Counted from the stretch's first letter, positions 22,861-32,462 are shown. The stretch: DNA of 64,000 bases from Verrucomicrobiota bacterium (GCA_023269615.1 JAHFSY010000012.1:1-64000); one strand, 5' to 3'. The notes: generated by a model not told the origin, from the letters alone. Translations and numbers: made by a program.

Positions 22861-22945
22861 GTTCTATGAAAGGATGAAGGATGAGGGATGAGGGCTGATG
22901 GCTGAAGACTGAAGGCTGATGGCTGATGGCTGACGGCGGAGGGTG
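22861..22945 (+). repeat. Low-complexity GATGGCTGA repeats
   Basis: Imperfect tandem units of about 7-9 bp (GATGGCTGA, GACTGAAGGCT, GGATGAGG) between two genes. They look like the intergenic micro-repeats common in this genome; no hairpin and no CRISPR spacing. Confidence 0.6.
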
Positions 22946-23029
22946 TAGGGGGCGATGGGGCGTTTGCTTCGCAGTTGACCGGTGCGGGGTTTTGGGTCAA
23001 TGGGTAGTCTTCAACCAAGGCTTATTTTT

Positions 23030-23482
23030 ATGATTCTTGATTCTGTTTCCAATTCTCATCTTTATGAAAAACTGGGTCCGCGCTTCGTGCGGGCGTTTGA
23101 GTATCTTCGCTCGTTCAAGTCCGACACGCCCGATGGAAAATACGAGCTGGACGGCGACAAGGTTTATGCCCTCGTCCAGAGCTACAACACGAGCGCGCCG
23201 GTCGGGAAGAAATTCGAGTCGCACCAGAAGTACATTGACGTCCAGTTTGTGGCCAAGGGCGTGGAGTTGCTCGAGCATGCGCCCATTGGCGCCCTGAAGG
23301 TGGAGACGCCGTACGTTGCCAAGGATGATTACCTGTTGTACGACGATTCCGCGTTTGCCACGTCGCTGCGGCTCAAGGATGGGGAGTTCGCGATCTTTTT
23401 TCCGAACGACGGCCACAAGCCATGCTGCAGCGTGGACAAGCCTGCGGCTGTCAAAAAAGTGGTGGTGAAGGTCCAGGTGTAA
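23030..23482 (+). CDS. YhcH/YjgK/YiaL family protein (sugar anomerase-like)
   Basis: 150 residues from ATG 23030, the usual family length. Conserved family features: YELDGDKVYALVQSYNT, KKFESHQKYIDVQFVAKGVE (His-x-x-Y-x-D-x-Q, metal site), and FAIFFPNDGHKPCC near the C-terminus. This cupin-like family includes the sialic acid anomerase NanQ and the biofilm factor TabA. The next gene, 12 bp on, is an aldose epimerase, so a joint role in equilibrating sugar anomers is likely. The substrate is not determinable. Confidence 0.88.
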   Translation: MILDSVSNSHLYEKLGPRFVRAFEYLRSFKSDTPDGKYELDGDKVYALVQSYNTSAPVGKKFESHQKYIDVQFVAKGVELLEHAPIGALKVETPYVAKDDYLLYDDSAFATSLRLKDGEFAIFFPNDGHKPCCSVDKPAAVKKVVVKVQV

Positions 23483-23494
23483 ATCCTGTCCAGC

Positions 23495-24391
23495 GTGAAT
23501 CCGCGGCTGATCCAGATCGGGCATGGCGGCAAGCGGGCCTGGGTTTATCCTGAGCACGGTTTCCAGCTTTACGGTTTCGAGCAGGACATGGGCGCGGCGG
23601 GAACGGCCGCCATGGTGCATGAGGGGGACACGTTGCATGAGCCAGCGGACCGCCGCTACGGCAATCCCGTGCTTTTCCCCAACCCGGGCGCAGCGGTCAC
23701 TTCGCACGGGCCTGACACGTGGGCGTGGAAGGAAAAAATTCTTACGATGCCATTTCACGGCGTGGCGCGGAATCTCTACTGGCACGTGCTGGAGATCGGG
23801 AAGGAGTTTGTAACGGGGGAGCTCGTGCCGAATTCGAGTTCGCTCGTGGCATTTCCATTTCCGTACCGGCTGCGGATGACGTATCGGCTGGATGATCGCG
23901 GCCTGGTGCTGGATGCAGAGCTGGAAAATACCGGCAAGGAGGGCTTCCCGTACGCATTGGGGTTTCATCCCTACATTCGCGCGCCGCTGGGTGTGCGCGG
24001 ACGCGTGGCGGATTGTTCCGTGGCCTTGCCTCCGGGCGTCGAGCTGAAGTCACAAAACGGGTGGGAGACGATGACGGGGCAGCGGTTTGAGGCGAAGCGG
24101 ATCCGGGCGGATGAGGAGATCGTGACCTCGATCATCCTGGCGGAAACGAAGGCCCGCCACCTGGAATTGGAAGATCACGCCAACGGGCTTGCGGCGCGCG
24201 TTTCCGTGGAAGGCAGCGAAAAGGATTTTCCCGTGTGGGTGGTGTGGAGCGAATCACCCCAGGCGCAGTTTGTATGCCTGGAGCCGTGGACGGACGGGCC
24301 GAATGCGCTGAATCGGCGCGAGACCCGGCGTTGCGAGCCCGGGCAGGTGCATCGTTACCAGATGGTGATTTCTGTTCGTAAGATTGGATAA
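23495..24391 (+). CDS. Aldose 1-epimerase (galactose mutarotase) family protein
   Basis: 298 residues from a GTG at 23495. Galactose-mutarotase superfamily beta-supersandwich: PVLFPNPG, YRLRMTYRLDDRGLVLDAELENTG, FPYALGFHPYIRAP with the catalytic His of the FHPY motif, and VCLEPWTDGPNALN with the conserved Glu. It interconverts alpha and beta anomers of free hexoses or hexose phosphates. It follows the YhcH-like gene by 12 bp in what looks like a two-gene operon. Confidence 0.85.
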   Translation: MNPRLIQIGHGGKRAWVYPEHGFQLYGFEQDMGAAGTAAMVHEGDTLHEPADRRYGNPVLFPNPGAAVTSHGPDTWAWKEKILTMPFHGVARNLYWHVLEIGKEFVTGELVPNSSSLVAFPFPYRLRMTYRLDDRGLVLDAELENTGKEGFPYALGFHPYIRAPLGVRGRVADCSVALPPGVELKSQNGWETMTGQRFEAKRIRADEEIVTSIILAETKARHLELEDHANGLAARVSVEGSEKDFPVWVVWSESPQAQFVCLEPWTDGPNALNRRETRRCEPGQVHRYQMVISVRKIG

Positions 24392-24401
24392 GCGCTCCGG
24401 A

Positions 24402-24440
24402 TTTTTTGACAGGATTAACGGGATGGACAGGATTTTCGGA
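24402..24440 (+). repeat. GACAGGAT intergenic repeat, copy 1
   Basis: TTTTTTGACAGGATTAACGG followed by GATGGACAGGATTTTCGGAG. Similar copies are at 30712-30750 and, inverted, at 60700-60740. Confidence 0.65.
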
Positions 24441-24487
24441 GTGGAAGCGTGTCTTGAGTTTTTTTCGGTGGCTGCTAATTTGCCTGC

Positions 24488-25015
24488 ATGAAGCGAATCC
24501 TGATTTTCGCAACCATGTTGATTTCAGCGGGAGTCTTTGCCGCCGATCCGGTCGCCAATTTCAACATGCCGACGCAGGAGGAGATCGAGTTGTTGAAGCG
24601 TCTCAAGGAGGAGGCGCGGGCGAAGATGCAGGTGGAGATTGAGAAACTACCGAGGGACAAGATTCACAAGACCGCATCCGGCCTGGAATTCATCGAGGTC
24701 AAGGAGGGTGATGGAAAATTTCCCGAGCGGGGACAGACGGTGCAGGTTCATTACACGGGATGGCTGATGAACGGAACGAAGTTTGACAGCTCGGAAGGGG
24801 AATTGTACGAGTTTCAGATTAGATACGACCGCGTGATTCCTGGATGGGACGAGGGGGTGGCGGGAATGAAAGTCGGGGGCAAGCGGCGCCTCATCATCCC
24901 TCCGCGACTTGGTTATGGAGATCGCGGCAGGGGTCAGGCCGTGCCTCCCAATGCCGCCCTGATTTTTGACGTCGAGCTTGTGAAAATTGTGGAGTCAGAA
25001 AAAAGGGGGAAGTAA
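24488..25015 (+). CDS. FKBP-type peptidyl-prolyl isomerase, exported
   Basis: 175 residues: a signal peptide (MKRILIFATMLISAGVFA), a short charged helical linker (about 25-58), then one complete FKBP domain with GLEFIEVKEGDG, GQTVQVHYTGWLMNGTKFDSS, a conserved VIPGWDEGVAGMKVGGKR stretch and IPPRLGYGDRG..VPPNAALIFDVELV. It assists folding in the periplasm. It is not obviously operonic; the next gene converges from the right. Confidence 0.93.
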   Translation: MKRILIFATMLISAGVFAADPVANFNMPTQEEIELLKRLKEEARAKMQVEIEKLPRDKIHKTASGLEFIEVKEGDGKFPERGQTVQVHYTGWLMNGTKFDSSEGELYEFQIRYDRVIPGWDEGVAGMKVGGKRRLIIPPRLGYGDRGRGQAVPPNAALIFDVELVKIVESEKRGK

Positions 25016-25046
25016 CCCGCGGGCTCCGGCGACACGAAGGGCGCGC

Positions 25047-26183
25047 TTATTTTTTCCAAAAAGCCCAGCTCTTTTTCTTTACTTCCTCGGGTTCCTTGGG
25101 CGGAGCGAGGCCAAGTGAAATCATGAAATCGGCCAGCACCTGACGGCCTGGCTTGACCTCGCGGATGTGCGGTTGCGTGATGAGGTCCTGCGCAAACATG
25201 AGATCCTTGATCAGCTCCTCGTGGCTGGCGTAACGGTCCTTGATATTTTTCTTGAGTGATTTTTCGATGACCTTGCAGGTGGTCATCGAGACATTGGGGG
25301 CGACGGCGTGGAAGGAGAGCAGGGGGGCTTGCGTGTGCATGATGGCGAGCTCGGTGAGGTCCTTGGCGCGGTAAGGCGGGAGTCCTCGCAGCAGGTGATA
25401 GAGCGTTGCGCCCAGGCTGTAGAGGTCGGTGCGAAAATCCTCGGGCTCGCCCCGCACGCGCTCGGGCGGAATGTAGAGCGGGGTGCCGAAGACGGAGTAG
25501 CCCTCGCCCTCGGCGAAAAGTTTTTCCGCATTGGCGAACTGGACGAGCCCGAAGTCCACCACCTTCACGACGCCGTCGTTGGTGATCATGATGTTCTCGG
25601 GCTTGATGTCGCCGTGAACGAGATTGAGCGCATGCGCCGCGCCGAGGCCGGCTGCGGCCTGCATGGCGATTTCAAGGCAGACGAGCTCGGGAAGCGGCTC
25701 CTTGAACATCGCCTTGTCTTGCGACTCACCCTTGGCCGGGCCGCCTTTCCTGTCCTGGGACAGCTTCTGCATATGGTCGAGGACTTGATTGAGCGCCTTG
25801 CCCACGAGCCGTTCCATGGCCATGAAATGAAAGCCTTGGAAAACGCCGAACTCGTACACCTCGACGATGTTGGGGTGGCTCATTTTCTTCGTGAGCTCAC
25901 CTTCTCGCAGAAAATTAGCAGCGCTCTCGGGGTTGCGCAACAGCTCCTCGCTGAGCAACACCTTGAGCGCCACCTTTTTGTTCAATGCGTCGCTTTGGGC
26001 CAGAAACACGACGCTCGTGCCGCCCAAGCCGATTTGCGATTCGATGGTGTAAGAGCCGAATCGTCGCAGCAGCTCAAACGAATTTCCACAGGATGGACAG
26101 GCGATCTGCTGCAGGGGGTCATATTGAGAAACATCCACGGGTGCGTTGCAGCCGGTGCAGTTGACGATGCGGGACTGGTCCAT
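25047..26183 (-). CDS. Serine/threonine protein kinase with N-terminal zinc ribbon
   Basis: 378 residues from ATG 26183. It begins with a zinc ribbon (CTGC..CPSC, residues 9-33). A Hanks-type kinase domain follows: GLGGTSVVFLA glycine loop, VALKVLL lysine, HGDIKPENI catalytic loop (HGD in place of the usual HRD), DFGL, and GTPLYIPPERV activation segment. The tail is short and basic, with no TM helix, so the kinase is cytoplasmic. A cyclic-nucleotide-binding protein gene lies upstream on the same strand, about 200 bp away across a REP-like hairpin. Confidence 0.92.
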   Translation of the reverse strand: MDQSRIVNCTGCNAPVDVSQYDPLQQIACPSCGNSFELLRRFGSYTIESQIGLGGTSVVFLAQSDALNKKVALKVLLSEELLRNPESAANFLREGELTKKMSHPNIVEVYEFGVFQGFHFMAMERLVGKALNQVLDHMQKLSQDRKGGPAKGESQDKAMFKEPLPELVCLEIAMQAAAGLGAAHALNLVHGDIKPENIMITNDGVVKVVDFGLVQFANAEKLFAEGEGYSVFGTPLYIPPERVRGEPEDFRTDLYSLGATLYHLLRGLPPYRAKDLTELAIMHTQAPLLSFHAVAPNVSMTTCKVIEKSLKKNIKDRYASHEELIKDLMFAQDLITQPHIREVKPGRQVLADFMISLGLAPPKEPEEVKKKSWAFWKK

Positions 26184-26233
26184 GGGTGTTACCGTGTCAT
26201 GCGGGCCAAACCGCATTCCTTGCCAAATGTTTT

Positions 26234-26317
26234 GTAGGAGCCGCTGTTAGCGGCGATCTGGAGGGCCGGGGCTACAAGGAAACCCTGGTCCCGGTCGCCG
26301 CTGACAGCGGCTCCTAC
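26234..26317. repeat. REP-like palindrome, copy 1
   Basis: GTAGGAGCCGCTGTTAGCGG on the left and CCGCTGACAGCGGCTCCTAC on the right form a long near-perfect stem. Other copies are at 30788-30859 and 42070-42131. Confidence 0.8.
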
Positions 26318-26385
26318 AATTTTTATTCGAAGGGAAGATTTGCAAGACTTGGTCATGGTTTTTCAAATGAGGTGGGTCATGCGGG

Positions 26386-26844
26386 CTAATGCGCCCGCGC
26401 GGCGAAAACCTCGTCCATGGTCCGCAGGCGGCGGCAGAGGTCGCGCGCAATGTTGAGCATCAGGATGCTGTACTGGTCGGGAGACTTGTCGAAGAGTTCA
26501 AGCAGGTCATTGCACTCCATGCAGAAAAGGAGGCCCTTGTCCTTCGAAACGATGGAGGCGGAACGCGCCATGCATTCGATGACGCTCATTTCGCCGACGA
26601 AGTCCCCGACCTTGAGCGTGGCGAGCGTGGTTTCGTTCGGGGCGCCGTGTCCCTTGACGACGCGGAAATGGCCGCTTGCGATCAGAAATATTTCACGCCC
26701 CGGCGTTCCCTCCTTGGCGATGACCTCATCTGGCGACGCCCGTCGGCTGCTGCAAATATCGGACATGAGGGCGATGGTTTCATCCTTCAAGCCCGCGAAG
26801 ATATGGATGTTGCGGAGCAGCGTTTGTTTGTTGATGGGGCCCAT
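26386..26844 (-). CDS. Cyclic-nucleotide-binding domain protein
   Basis: 152 residues, a single CAP-effector (cNMP-binding) domain with no DNA-binding helix-turn-helix. The phosphate-binding cassette is intact: VGDFVGEMSVIECMARSASI, with the conserved Glu and Arg. A C-terminal helix (LMLNIARDLCRRLRTMDE) resembles the dimer helix of CRP. Such stand-alone domains act as cNMP sensors or partners of other signalling proteins; the adjacent Ser/Thr kinase is a candidate. Confidence 0.85.
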   Translation of the reverse strand: MGPINKQTLLRNIHIFAGLKDETIALMSDICSSRRASPDEVIAKEGTPGREIFLIASGHFRVVKGHGAPNETTLATLKVGDFVGEMSVIECMARSASIVSKDKGLLFCMECNDLLELFDKSPDQYSILMLNIARDLCRRLRTMDEVFAARAH

Positions 26845-26868
26845 CGGAAGGGTGGGATGCGTGTCGCG

Positions 26869-27315
26869 TCAGGACTTGATTTCGAAAATCGCCTCGATTT
26901 CGACCGCGACACCGGTGGGGAGTGAGACGAAGCCGACGGCGGAGCGTGCATGGTAGCCGTCGGTTTCCTTCCCGAAGATGGTGTGGAAGAGGTCGGAGGC
27001 GCCATTGATCACGAGATGCTGGTCGGTGAAGTCGGGCGTGGAGTTGACGCAGCCTAGGAGCTTGATTACGCGCACCTGGTCGAGCGATGAGACTTCCTTT
27101 CGAAGCGACTGGAGGAGTTTGGTGGCGACCTGCTTGGCGGCCTCGTAGCCCTTCTCGACCGTGACATCCGCACCCAGCTTGCCCTTGAGGTCGCTGACGT
27201 GGCCGGAGAGGAAGAGGATTTTACCGCTGCGCGCGCAGAGGTTGAGGTAAGACTTGGCGCCCTCGGCGGGCGTGAATTGGATTCCGAGTTCTTTGGCTTT
27301 GGCTTCGGCGGACAT
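26869..27315 (-). CDS. RidA/YjgF family enamine/imine deaminase
   Basis: 148 residues from ATG 27315, the YjgF-YER057c-UK114 fold: YLNLCARSGKILFLSGHV, a VRVIKLLGCVNSTPDF strand, and GYHARSAVGFVSLPTGVAVEIEAIFEI, which has the substrate-carboxylate Arg and the terminal Glu. Members hydrolyse reactive 2-aminoacrylate-type imines; this longer subgroup is often a stand-alone housekeeping form. It is 24 bp upstream of the cNMP-domain gene and may share its transcript. Confidence 0.87.
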   Translation of the reverse strand: MSAEAKAKELGIQFTPAEGAKSYLNLCARSGKILFLSGHVSDLKGKLGADVTVEKGYEAAKQVATKLLQSLRKEVSSLDQVRVIKLLGCVNSTPDFTDQHLVINGASDLFHTIFGKETDGYHARSAVGFVSLPTGVAVEIEAIFEIKS

Positions 27316-27447
27316 AAGGCATTCTCCGTGGGTAAAGGGTTTGGCGAACCCGGTCACGTTGCCTCGTTTTTTCGCGGGACAAAAGCAAATTCGGCAGGCG
27401 AAAGAATGGCGTGGCGGAGGGCCGCATGATGCGCTATCGTTGCACGC

Positions 27448-28059
27448 ATGCCTTCCTCCATCACCACATTGTTCGTTGACGTCGGCGGCGTGTTGCTCAC
27501 CAACGGCTGGGACCGGGCGCTTCGTAAAAAAGCGGCGGAACGATTCAAGCTCGACCTGGATGAAATGAATGACCGTCATCGCCTGACCTTCGACACCTAT
27601 GAAGAGGGAAAGATTTCCCTGGAGACCTATCTGAAGCGCGTGGTGTTTTATCGGCCCCGCCGTTTTTCCTTCGGCGACTTTTCCCGCTTCATGTACACGC
27701 AGGCGCGTCCGTTTCCGGACACGATCGCGCTCGTGCGCCGTCTCAAGGCGCGTCACAAGTTGAAGGTGGTGGTATGCAGCAACGAGGGACGCGAGCTGAT
27801 GGAGGATCGGATCCGGCGCTTCAAGCTGGATGAGTTCGTGGATGTTTTCGTGGCCTCGTGCTTCGTCCATTATCGCAAACCCGACGAGGATATTTTTCGC
27901 GTCGCGCTGGACATCGCGCAGGTGAAGCCCTCCCGCGTGGCTTATATGGATGATCGCGCGATGTTCGTGGAAGTGGCGCGAGCACTGGGTGTGCGCGGAA
28001 TCCATCACACGTCCGCTGAAAAAACCCGCGAAGAACTGGCCAGGCTTGGTTTGAGCTGA
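27448..28059 (+). CDS. HAD-superfamily hydrolase (YihX-like)
   Basis: 203 residues, a HAD subfamily IA hydrolase with a small helical cap: LFVDVGGVLL (nucleophile Asp in DVGG), VVCSNEGRELM (motif II Ser), YRKPDEDIF (motif III Lys) and AYMDDRAMFVEVARALG (motif IV). The substrate is probably a small sugar or nucleotide phosphate; this cannot be told from sequence. It diverges from the RidA gene with 132 bp between. Confidence 0.87.
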   Translation: MPSSITTLFVDVGGVLLTNGWDRALRKKAAERFKLDLDEMNDRHRLTFDTYEEGKISLETYLKRVVFYRPRRFSFGDFSRFMYTQARPFPDTIALVRRLKARHKLKVVVCSNEGRELMEDRIRRFKLDEFVDVFVASCFVHYRKPDEDIFRVALDIAQVKPSRVAYMDDRAMFVEVARALGVRGIHHTSAEKTREELARLGLS

Positions 28060-28252
28060 ACGCGGAACCGGGAGAGTGGTGGCGCTTCATTGTTTTTGCG
28101 GGAGATTGGGATGTCGCGGCCGATCGGTTTGAAGTCGGGTGGGTTTCATCCATGTTGATGTAGATCAGCCCTTCGCGGACCATGCGCATGGGGTTGAAGG
28201 GGTCAAAATCACAGGCTTGAGTCTCCTCCCCAACGCAGGCAGGCTGGCAGAC

Positions 28253-28981
28253 ATGACCACCTTTCGCCACGACAAAAGACACGCCGATGAAATTCGACGG
28301 TTTCGCATTCGCAAAAATTTTGCCCCCGGCGCAACGGGATCGGTTCTCGTGGAAACGGGATGCACGCGCGTGATCTGTGCCGTGATGGTGGAGGACTCGG
28401 TGCCGCGCTGGATGAGGGAGCAGAAGGTCAGCGGCGGCTGGCTTACGGCGGAATATTCGATGCTTCCTTATTCCACGCAGGATCGGAAACCCCGGGATAT
28501 TTCCAAGGGGAAGCTCGACGGCCGCTCACAGGAAATCCAGCGGTTGATTGGCCGCTCCATGCGCGCGGTGGTGGACCTGGAGAAGCTGGGTGCACGAACT
28601 TTGTGGATTGATTGCGATGTGCTGCAGGCGGATGGCGGGACACGCACCGCGGCGATCACGGGCGCATACGTGGCGCTTGAGCTGGCCTTCCTCAGGTTGA
28701 TGAAGGCGAAAAAGCTGAAGGAGAATCCAATCCGCGAGGCCGTGGCGGCCGTCAGCGTCGGAATCGTCAACGGCCATCCCGTGCTCGATTTGGATTACAT
28801 CGAGGACAAGGATGCCTCGGTGGACATGAACGTGGTGATGACGGCAAGCGGCCGTTTTATCGAGATCCAGGGTTCGGGCGAGGAGTCGACTTTTTCAGAA
28901 AAAGAAATGGAGCAGATGCTCGCGCTCGCGCGAAAGGGCGTGGGTGATTTGATCGCGGCGCAGAAGAAGTATTTGAAGTAG
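28253..28981 (+). CDS. rph: Ribonuclease PH
   Basis: 242 residues, full length. The N-terminus RHDKRHADEIRRFRIRKNFAP and the core GSVLVETGCTRVICAVMVEDSVPRWM, RDISKGKLDGRSQEIQRLIGRSMRA, LWIDCDVLQADGGTRTAAITGA and DLDYIEDKDASVDMNVVMT are diagnostic. This phosphorolytic 3'-5' exoribonuclease trims tRNA 3' ends. The ATG at 28253 fits the family start; upstream frames are rejected. Confidence 0.97.
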   Translation: MTTFRHDKRHADEIRRFRIRKNFAPGATGSVLVETGCTRVICAVMVEDSVPRWMREQKVSGGWLTAEYSMLPYSTQDRKPRDISKGKLDGRSQEIQRLIGRSMRAVVDLEKLGARTLWIDCDVLQADGGTRTAAITGAYVALELAFLRLMKAKKLKENPIREAVAAVSVGIVNGHPVLDLDYIEDKDASVDMNVVMTASGRFIEIQGSGEESTFSEKEMEQMLALARKGVGDLIAAQKKYLK

Positions 28982-29048
28982 GGAGATGACTCAGGATGAC
29001 GGAGCGTGTCCCTCCGTTTTTTTGCAAGTAGTCGAAGAGAGCCGAAAA

Positions 29049-30635
29049 TCAGGCTGAAAATGTCGTGCTGCCTGGACTTGTGCCCTCCGCCCGGATCCCG
29101 CGTTCCGGGTTGGCGGCGAGGTGACGAAGGATCTGATAGGCCATCTCCGCCTGGTCCGGTGAGCCTGCTGCCGCAGCGAGTTGATCGGCTGTCAGCGGTT
29201 TTCCCTTTTGCTTGTGCAGTTCCGCCATCACCTTTTCCTGCAGCGCCAGCACGGCGGTCGCCGCTTTTTTTCCGGCCTCGACGCCGGGCTGGTGATAGGC
29301 GTTGATGCCGACCAGTGACCCGTAAAATCCCACCGCGCGTTCGTACAATGCAATGAGCGCACCCACGCTTTTTGCGGAAACATCGGGGAGGGTGAGGGTG
29401 ATCGAGGAACGGCCTTTTTCATAAAGCGCATCGCGTGTTCCAGCGAGGAAACCATGCAGGAAATCGCCCGAGGTGACACCGTGTTCCACAAAAAACGGCG
29501 TGCCGTCGCGCTCGCGCAGCACCTCGATGAACGTCACGAAGAAATTCAGCACGCCTTCCCTCAACTGCTGCACGTAGGCGTGCTGGTCGGTGGAACCTTT
29601 GTTTCCATAGACGGCAATGCCCTGGTTGACGACCTTCCCCTGCAGGTCGAGTTCCTTGCCCAGCGATTCCATGACGAGCTGTTGCAGGTAGCGGCTGAAA
29701 AGAAGCAGGCGATCCTTGTACGGAAGCACCACCATGTCCTTCGCTCCGCGTCCCTCCGTAAGATGAAACCACATCAGCGCGAGCAGCGCGGCGGGATTTT
29801 CACGCGTGACGGCCGAACGCGTGGCTACGTCCATTTTGCGCGCGCCTTCAAGCATCGCGTCCACATGGATGCCTTGCAATGCGGCCGGGAGAAGGCCGAC
29901 GGCCGAAAGTTCGCTGGTGCGCCCTCCCACCCAATCCCACATGGGAAAACGACGCAGCCATCCATCCTTTACGGCGGTGTGATCGAGCTCGCTTCCCACG
30001 CCCGTGACGGCGACGGCCTGGTGCACGAAATGAAGCCCCGTTTTTTCGCAGGCGTGACGCGCCTCGAGTTGCCCGTTGCGCGTCTCCTTCGTGCCACCCG
30101 ACTTGGAGATCACGACGATGAGCGTGGTGGCGAGGCGGTTTCCGATTTCGGCGAGAACCTGGTCCATGCCATCAGGATCGGAGTTGTCAAAAAAATGAGC
30201 GCACAGCTTGTCTCGTCCGGGATGTCCGAGCGCTTTTGAGACGAATTGCGGGCCGAGCGCGGAACCGCCGATGCCGATGACAAGCAGGTCGGTGAACTTG
30301 CTGCCACCCGGGGCGGAGACGACGCCCTCATGGATTTCCTTCGCAAAGGATTTAATGCGTGAGAGCGTCCCTTCGATTTCGGTCCGGAGCTCCTTCGTGG
30401 GTGAGAGCGCCGGAGCGCGAAGCCAGTAATGTCCAACCATGCGTTTTTCGTCAGGATTGGCGATGGCGCCCTTTTCGAGTTCCGCCATCGCGGCGAACGC
30501 CTGCTGGATGCGCGGCTCCATCTTTGCAAAGAAATCATCGCCGAAAGGCACGCGGCTGATGTCGAGCGTGAAGCCGACGGATGGCACGGGGCAGAAATGG
30601 TCCTGGTAACGTTTCCAAAGTTGTGAGGCATTCAT
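29049..30635 (-). CDS. pgi: Glucose-6-phosphate isomerase
   Basis: 528 residues, two SIS domains. [31 protein letters not shown], the signature [20 protein letters not shown], and the active-site His and Lys regions are intact. It interconverts glucose 6-phosphate and fructose 6-phosphate. It belongs to the roughly 530-residue bacterial subgroup rather than the 550-residue E. coli type. Confidence 0.96.
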   Translation of the reverse strand: MNASQLWKRYQDHFCPVPSVGFTLDISRVPFGDDFFAKMEPRIQQAFAAMAELEKGAIANPDEKRMVGHYWLRAPALSPTKELRTEIEGTLSRIKSFAKEIHEGVVSAPGGSKFTDLLVIGIGGSALGPQFVSKALGHPGRDKLCAHFFDNSDPDGMDQVLAEIGNRLATTLIVVISKSGGTKETRNGQLEARHACEKTGLHFVHQAVAVTGVGSELDHTAVKDGWLRRFPMWDWVGGRTSELSAVGLLPAALQGIHVDAMLEGARKMDVATRSAVTRENPAALLALMWFHLTEGRGAKDMVVLPYKDRLLLFSRYLQQLVMESLGKELDLQGKVVNQGIAVYGNKGSTDQHAYVQQLREGVLNFFVTFIEVLRERDGTPFFVEHGVTSGDFLHGFLAGTRDALYEKGRSSITLTLPDVSAKSVGALIALYERAVGFYGSLVGINAYHQPGVEAGKKAATAVLALQEKVMAELHKQKGKPLTADQLAAAAGSPDQAEMAYQILRHLAANPERGIRAEGTSPGSTTFSA

Positions 30636-30711
30636 GTGAGGGGGATTGTGATGCGCGGCGGCTGTGTTTCAAGGTTTGTTTTGCCGCTCGGACGCCCTCG
30701 TTCCATTCCAG

Positions 30712-30750
30712 AATTTTGACAGGATTTACAGGATTGGCAGGATTTCCGAA
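30712..30750 (+). repeat. GACAGGAT intergenic repeat, copy 2
   Basis: AATTTTGACAGGATTTACAG followed by GATTGGCAGGATTTCC, between pgi and the REP-like palindrome. Confidence 0.6.
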
Positions 30751-30787
30751 ATCCTTCCACGTCCCCTCACAACATCTGGGTCGGAAT

Positions 30788-30859
30788 GTAGGAGCCGCTG
30801 TCAGCGGCGACCGGGCGAGACGGGTCTGTGCGGCGATCGCCGCTGACAGCGGCTCCTAC
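30788..30859. repeat. REP-like palindrome, copy 2
   Basis: GTAGGAGCCGCTGTCAGCGG ... CCGCTGACAGCGGCTCCTAC, a 20-bp exact inverted repeat about 30 bp apart, ending 4 bp before the metG stop. It may act as a bidirectional terminator. Confidence 0.8.
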
Positions 30860-30862
30860 AAA

Positions 30863-32425
30863 TCACTCCTTCGCCTGCCTGGGAAAGAGCGGCTCGGGTT
30901 TTCCGATTTTGTGGCCGGTGGGGATCACTTGAAAAAACTCGGCAGTCAACGCCCCAACATAAAAAACTTCAAGCCTTTCATTTCGCTTGTCCAAAAGTCC
31001 GGGAGTTAGTAATTGGCTCTCGATCTTGGACGCGATGGATGGCATGAATGGGGCAATGAACCGCGCGAGATGAGCAACGGTGTTCACCAAGTGGTTCAAC
31101 ACCGTGTCGAGGCGCTTGGACGCGGTGGCTTCCTTGGCGAGTTTCCAAGGCGCGTTTTCGTCCACATAACGGTTTCCTCGCGTCACCAGTTTCCACACAC
31201 TTTCAAGGGCGAGGCCATATTTAACTTGGTCCATGGCGCTCCTGTATGCGCCGTACGTTTCATTGATGGATTGCTTTAATTCCTCGTCAAATTTTTCCTC
31301 ACCGCCGGCTTCTGGAACAACACCATCACGGTAACGCTGGAGCATGGAGAGGGAGCGGTTGACGAGGTTTCCGAGGTCGTTGGCGAGGTCGGCGTTGAAA
31401 CGCTGGAGGAATCGTTCCTCGCTGAAATCGGTGTCAGTGCCCAGTTGCAGTTCGCGACAGATGAAATAGCGAACGGCGTCGGCGCCGAAACGCCCGATCA
31501 GGTTGAGCGGGTTGACGATGTTGCCGAGCGTCTTGCTCATTTTTTCGTCACGGAAGAGCCACCAGCCGTGGGCGAGGATGCAGCGGGGCATTTCGAGTCC
31601 GACGGCGTGAAGCATCGTGGGCCAGTAAACACAATGCGTGGTGAGGATGTCCTTGGCGATGAGATGATAATCTGCAGGCCAGCATTCGTTGAAGCGATCT
31701 TCGCCGTATCCGATGGCGGAAATATAATTCACAAGCGCATCCACCCACACATAAGTGACATACTCGGGATCAAACGGGATCGGGATGCCCCAGGCGAGAC
31801 GTGCCTTGGGACGTGAGATGCAGAGGTCTTCAAGCGGACGCTGGAGCGTTCCGAGCACCTCGTTGCGGCGGTTTTCGGGACGGATCCATTCCGGGTTCTT
31901 TTTGATGTAGTCGATCAACCATTCCTGGTGCGCGCTCATCTTGAAGAAATAGTTTTCCTCCTCGAGCTCGATGACTTCGCCGAGATGGGCGGGAAATTTC
32001 CCATCCACCATCTCCTTTTCCGTGACGAACTGTTCCGCCGCGCGGCTGTACCATCCGTGGTATTTCTTTTTGTAAATCTGGCCGGCGGCGTGGAGCTTGC
32101 TGAGAAAATCCTGCACGACTTTTTTGTGATGCGAATCCGTCGTGCGGATGAAAGCGTTGTTGGAGATGTTCAGCGTCTTCCACAGGCTCTGGAAATGCGG
32201 CGCCATCTCGTCGCAATGCTGCTGGGGAGAAACGCCCCGCTTCTCCGCAGCCTGCTGCACCTTCATTCCATGTTCATCGAGGCCGGTAAGGAAAAGAGTT
32301 TTCGCCCCAAGCATGCGGCGGTAGCGCGCCTGGACGTCGGCCCAAACCGTGGTGGACGCATGCCCGATGTGCGGGCGGTCGTTCACGTAGTAGATGGGCG
32401 TGGTGATGTAGAAGGATTTCGGCAT
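30863..32425 (-). CDS. metG: Methionyl-tRNA synthetase
   Basis: 520 residues. Class I signatures: YYVNDRPHIGHAS (HIGH) and EKMSKTLGNIVNPL (KMSKS). The connective insertion has no CxxC pairs, so this is the zinc-free form, and the C-terminal tRNA-binding (EMAP/Trbp111) domain is absent, as in many bacteria. It charges tRNA-Met and initiator tRNA. It lies 37 bp from the ArnT-like gene on the same strand. Confidence 0.96.
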   Translation of the reverse strand: MPKSFYITTPIYYVNDRPHIGHASTTVWADVQARYRRMLGAKTLFLTGLDEHGMKVQQAAEKRGVSPQQHCDEMAPHFQSLWKTLNISNNAFIRTTDSHHKKVVQDFLSKLHAAGQIYKKKYHGWYSRAAEQFVTEKEMVDGKFPAHLGEVIELEEENYFFKMSAHQEWLIDYIKKNPEWIRPENRRNEVLGTLQRPLEDLCISRPKARLAWGIPIPFDPEYVTYVWVDALVNYISAIGYGEDRFNECWPADYHLIAKDILTTHCVYWPTMLHAVGLEMPRCILAHGWWLFRDEKMSKTLGNIVNPLNLIGRFGADAVRYFICRELQLGTDTDFSEERFLQRFNADLANDLGNLVNRSLSMLQRYRDGVVPEAGGEEKFDEELKQSINETYGAYRSAMDQVKYGLALESVWKLVTRGNRYVDENAPWKLAKEATASKRLDTVLNHLVNTVAHLARFIAPFMPSIASKIESQLLTPGLLDKRNERLEVFYVGALTAEFFQVIPTGHKIGKPEPLFPRQAKE

Positions 32426-32462
32426 GAGTCCTGATGCTAAATGCTAAATGCAAAATGATAAA

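Noticed and set aside
22861..22945. CRISPR-like tandem repeats
   Set aside because: Units are 7-9 bp, imperfect and without unique spacers; no cas genes occur in the window.
28130..28282. Possible small gene on the minus strand (..NPMRMVREGLIYINMDE..)
   Set aside because: The stretch looks protein-like, but it overlaps the start of rph, has no convincing start or ribosome site, and its remainder is low quality; kept only as a note.
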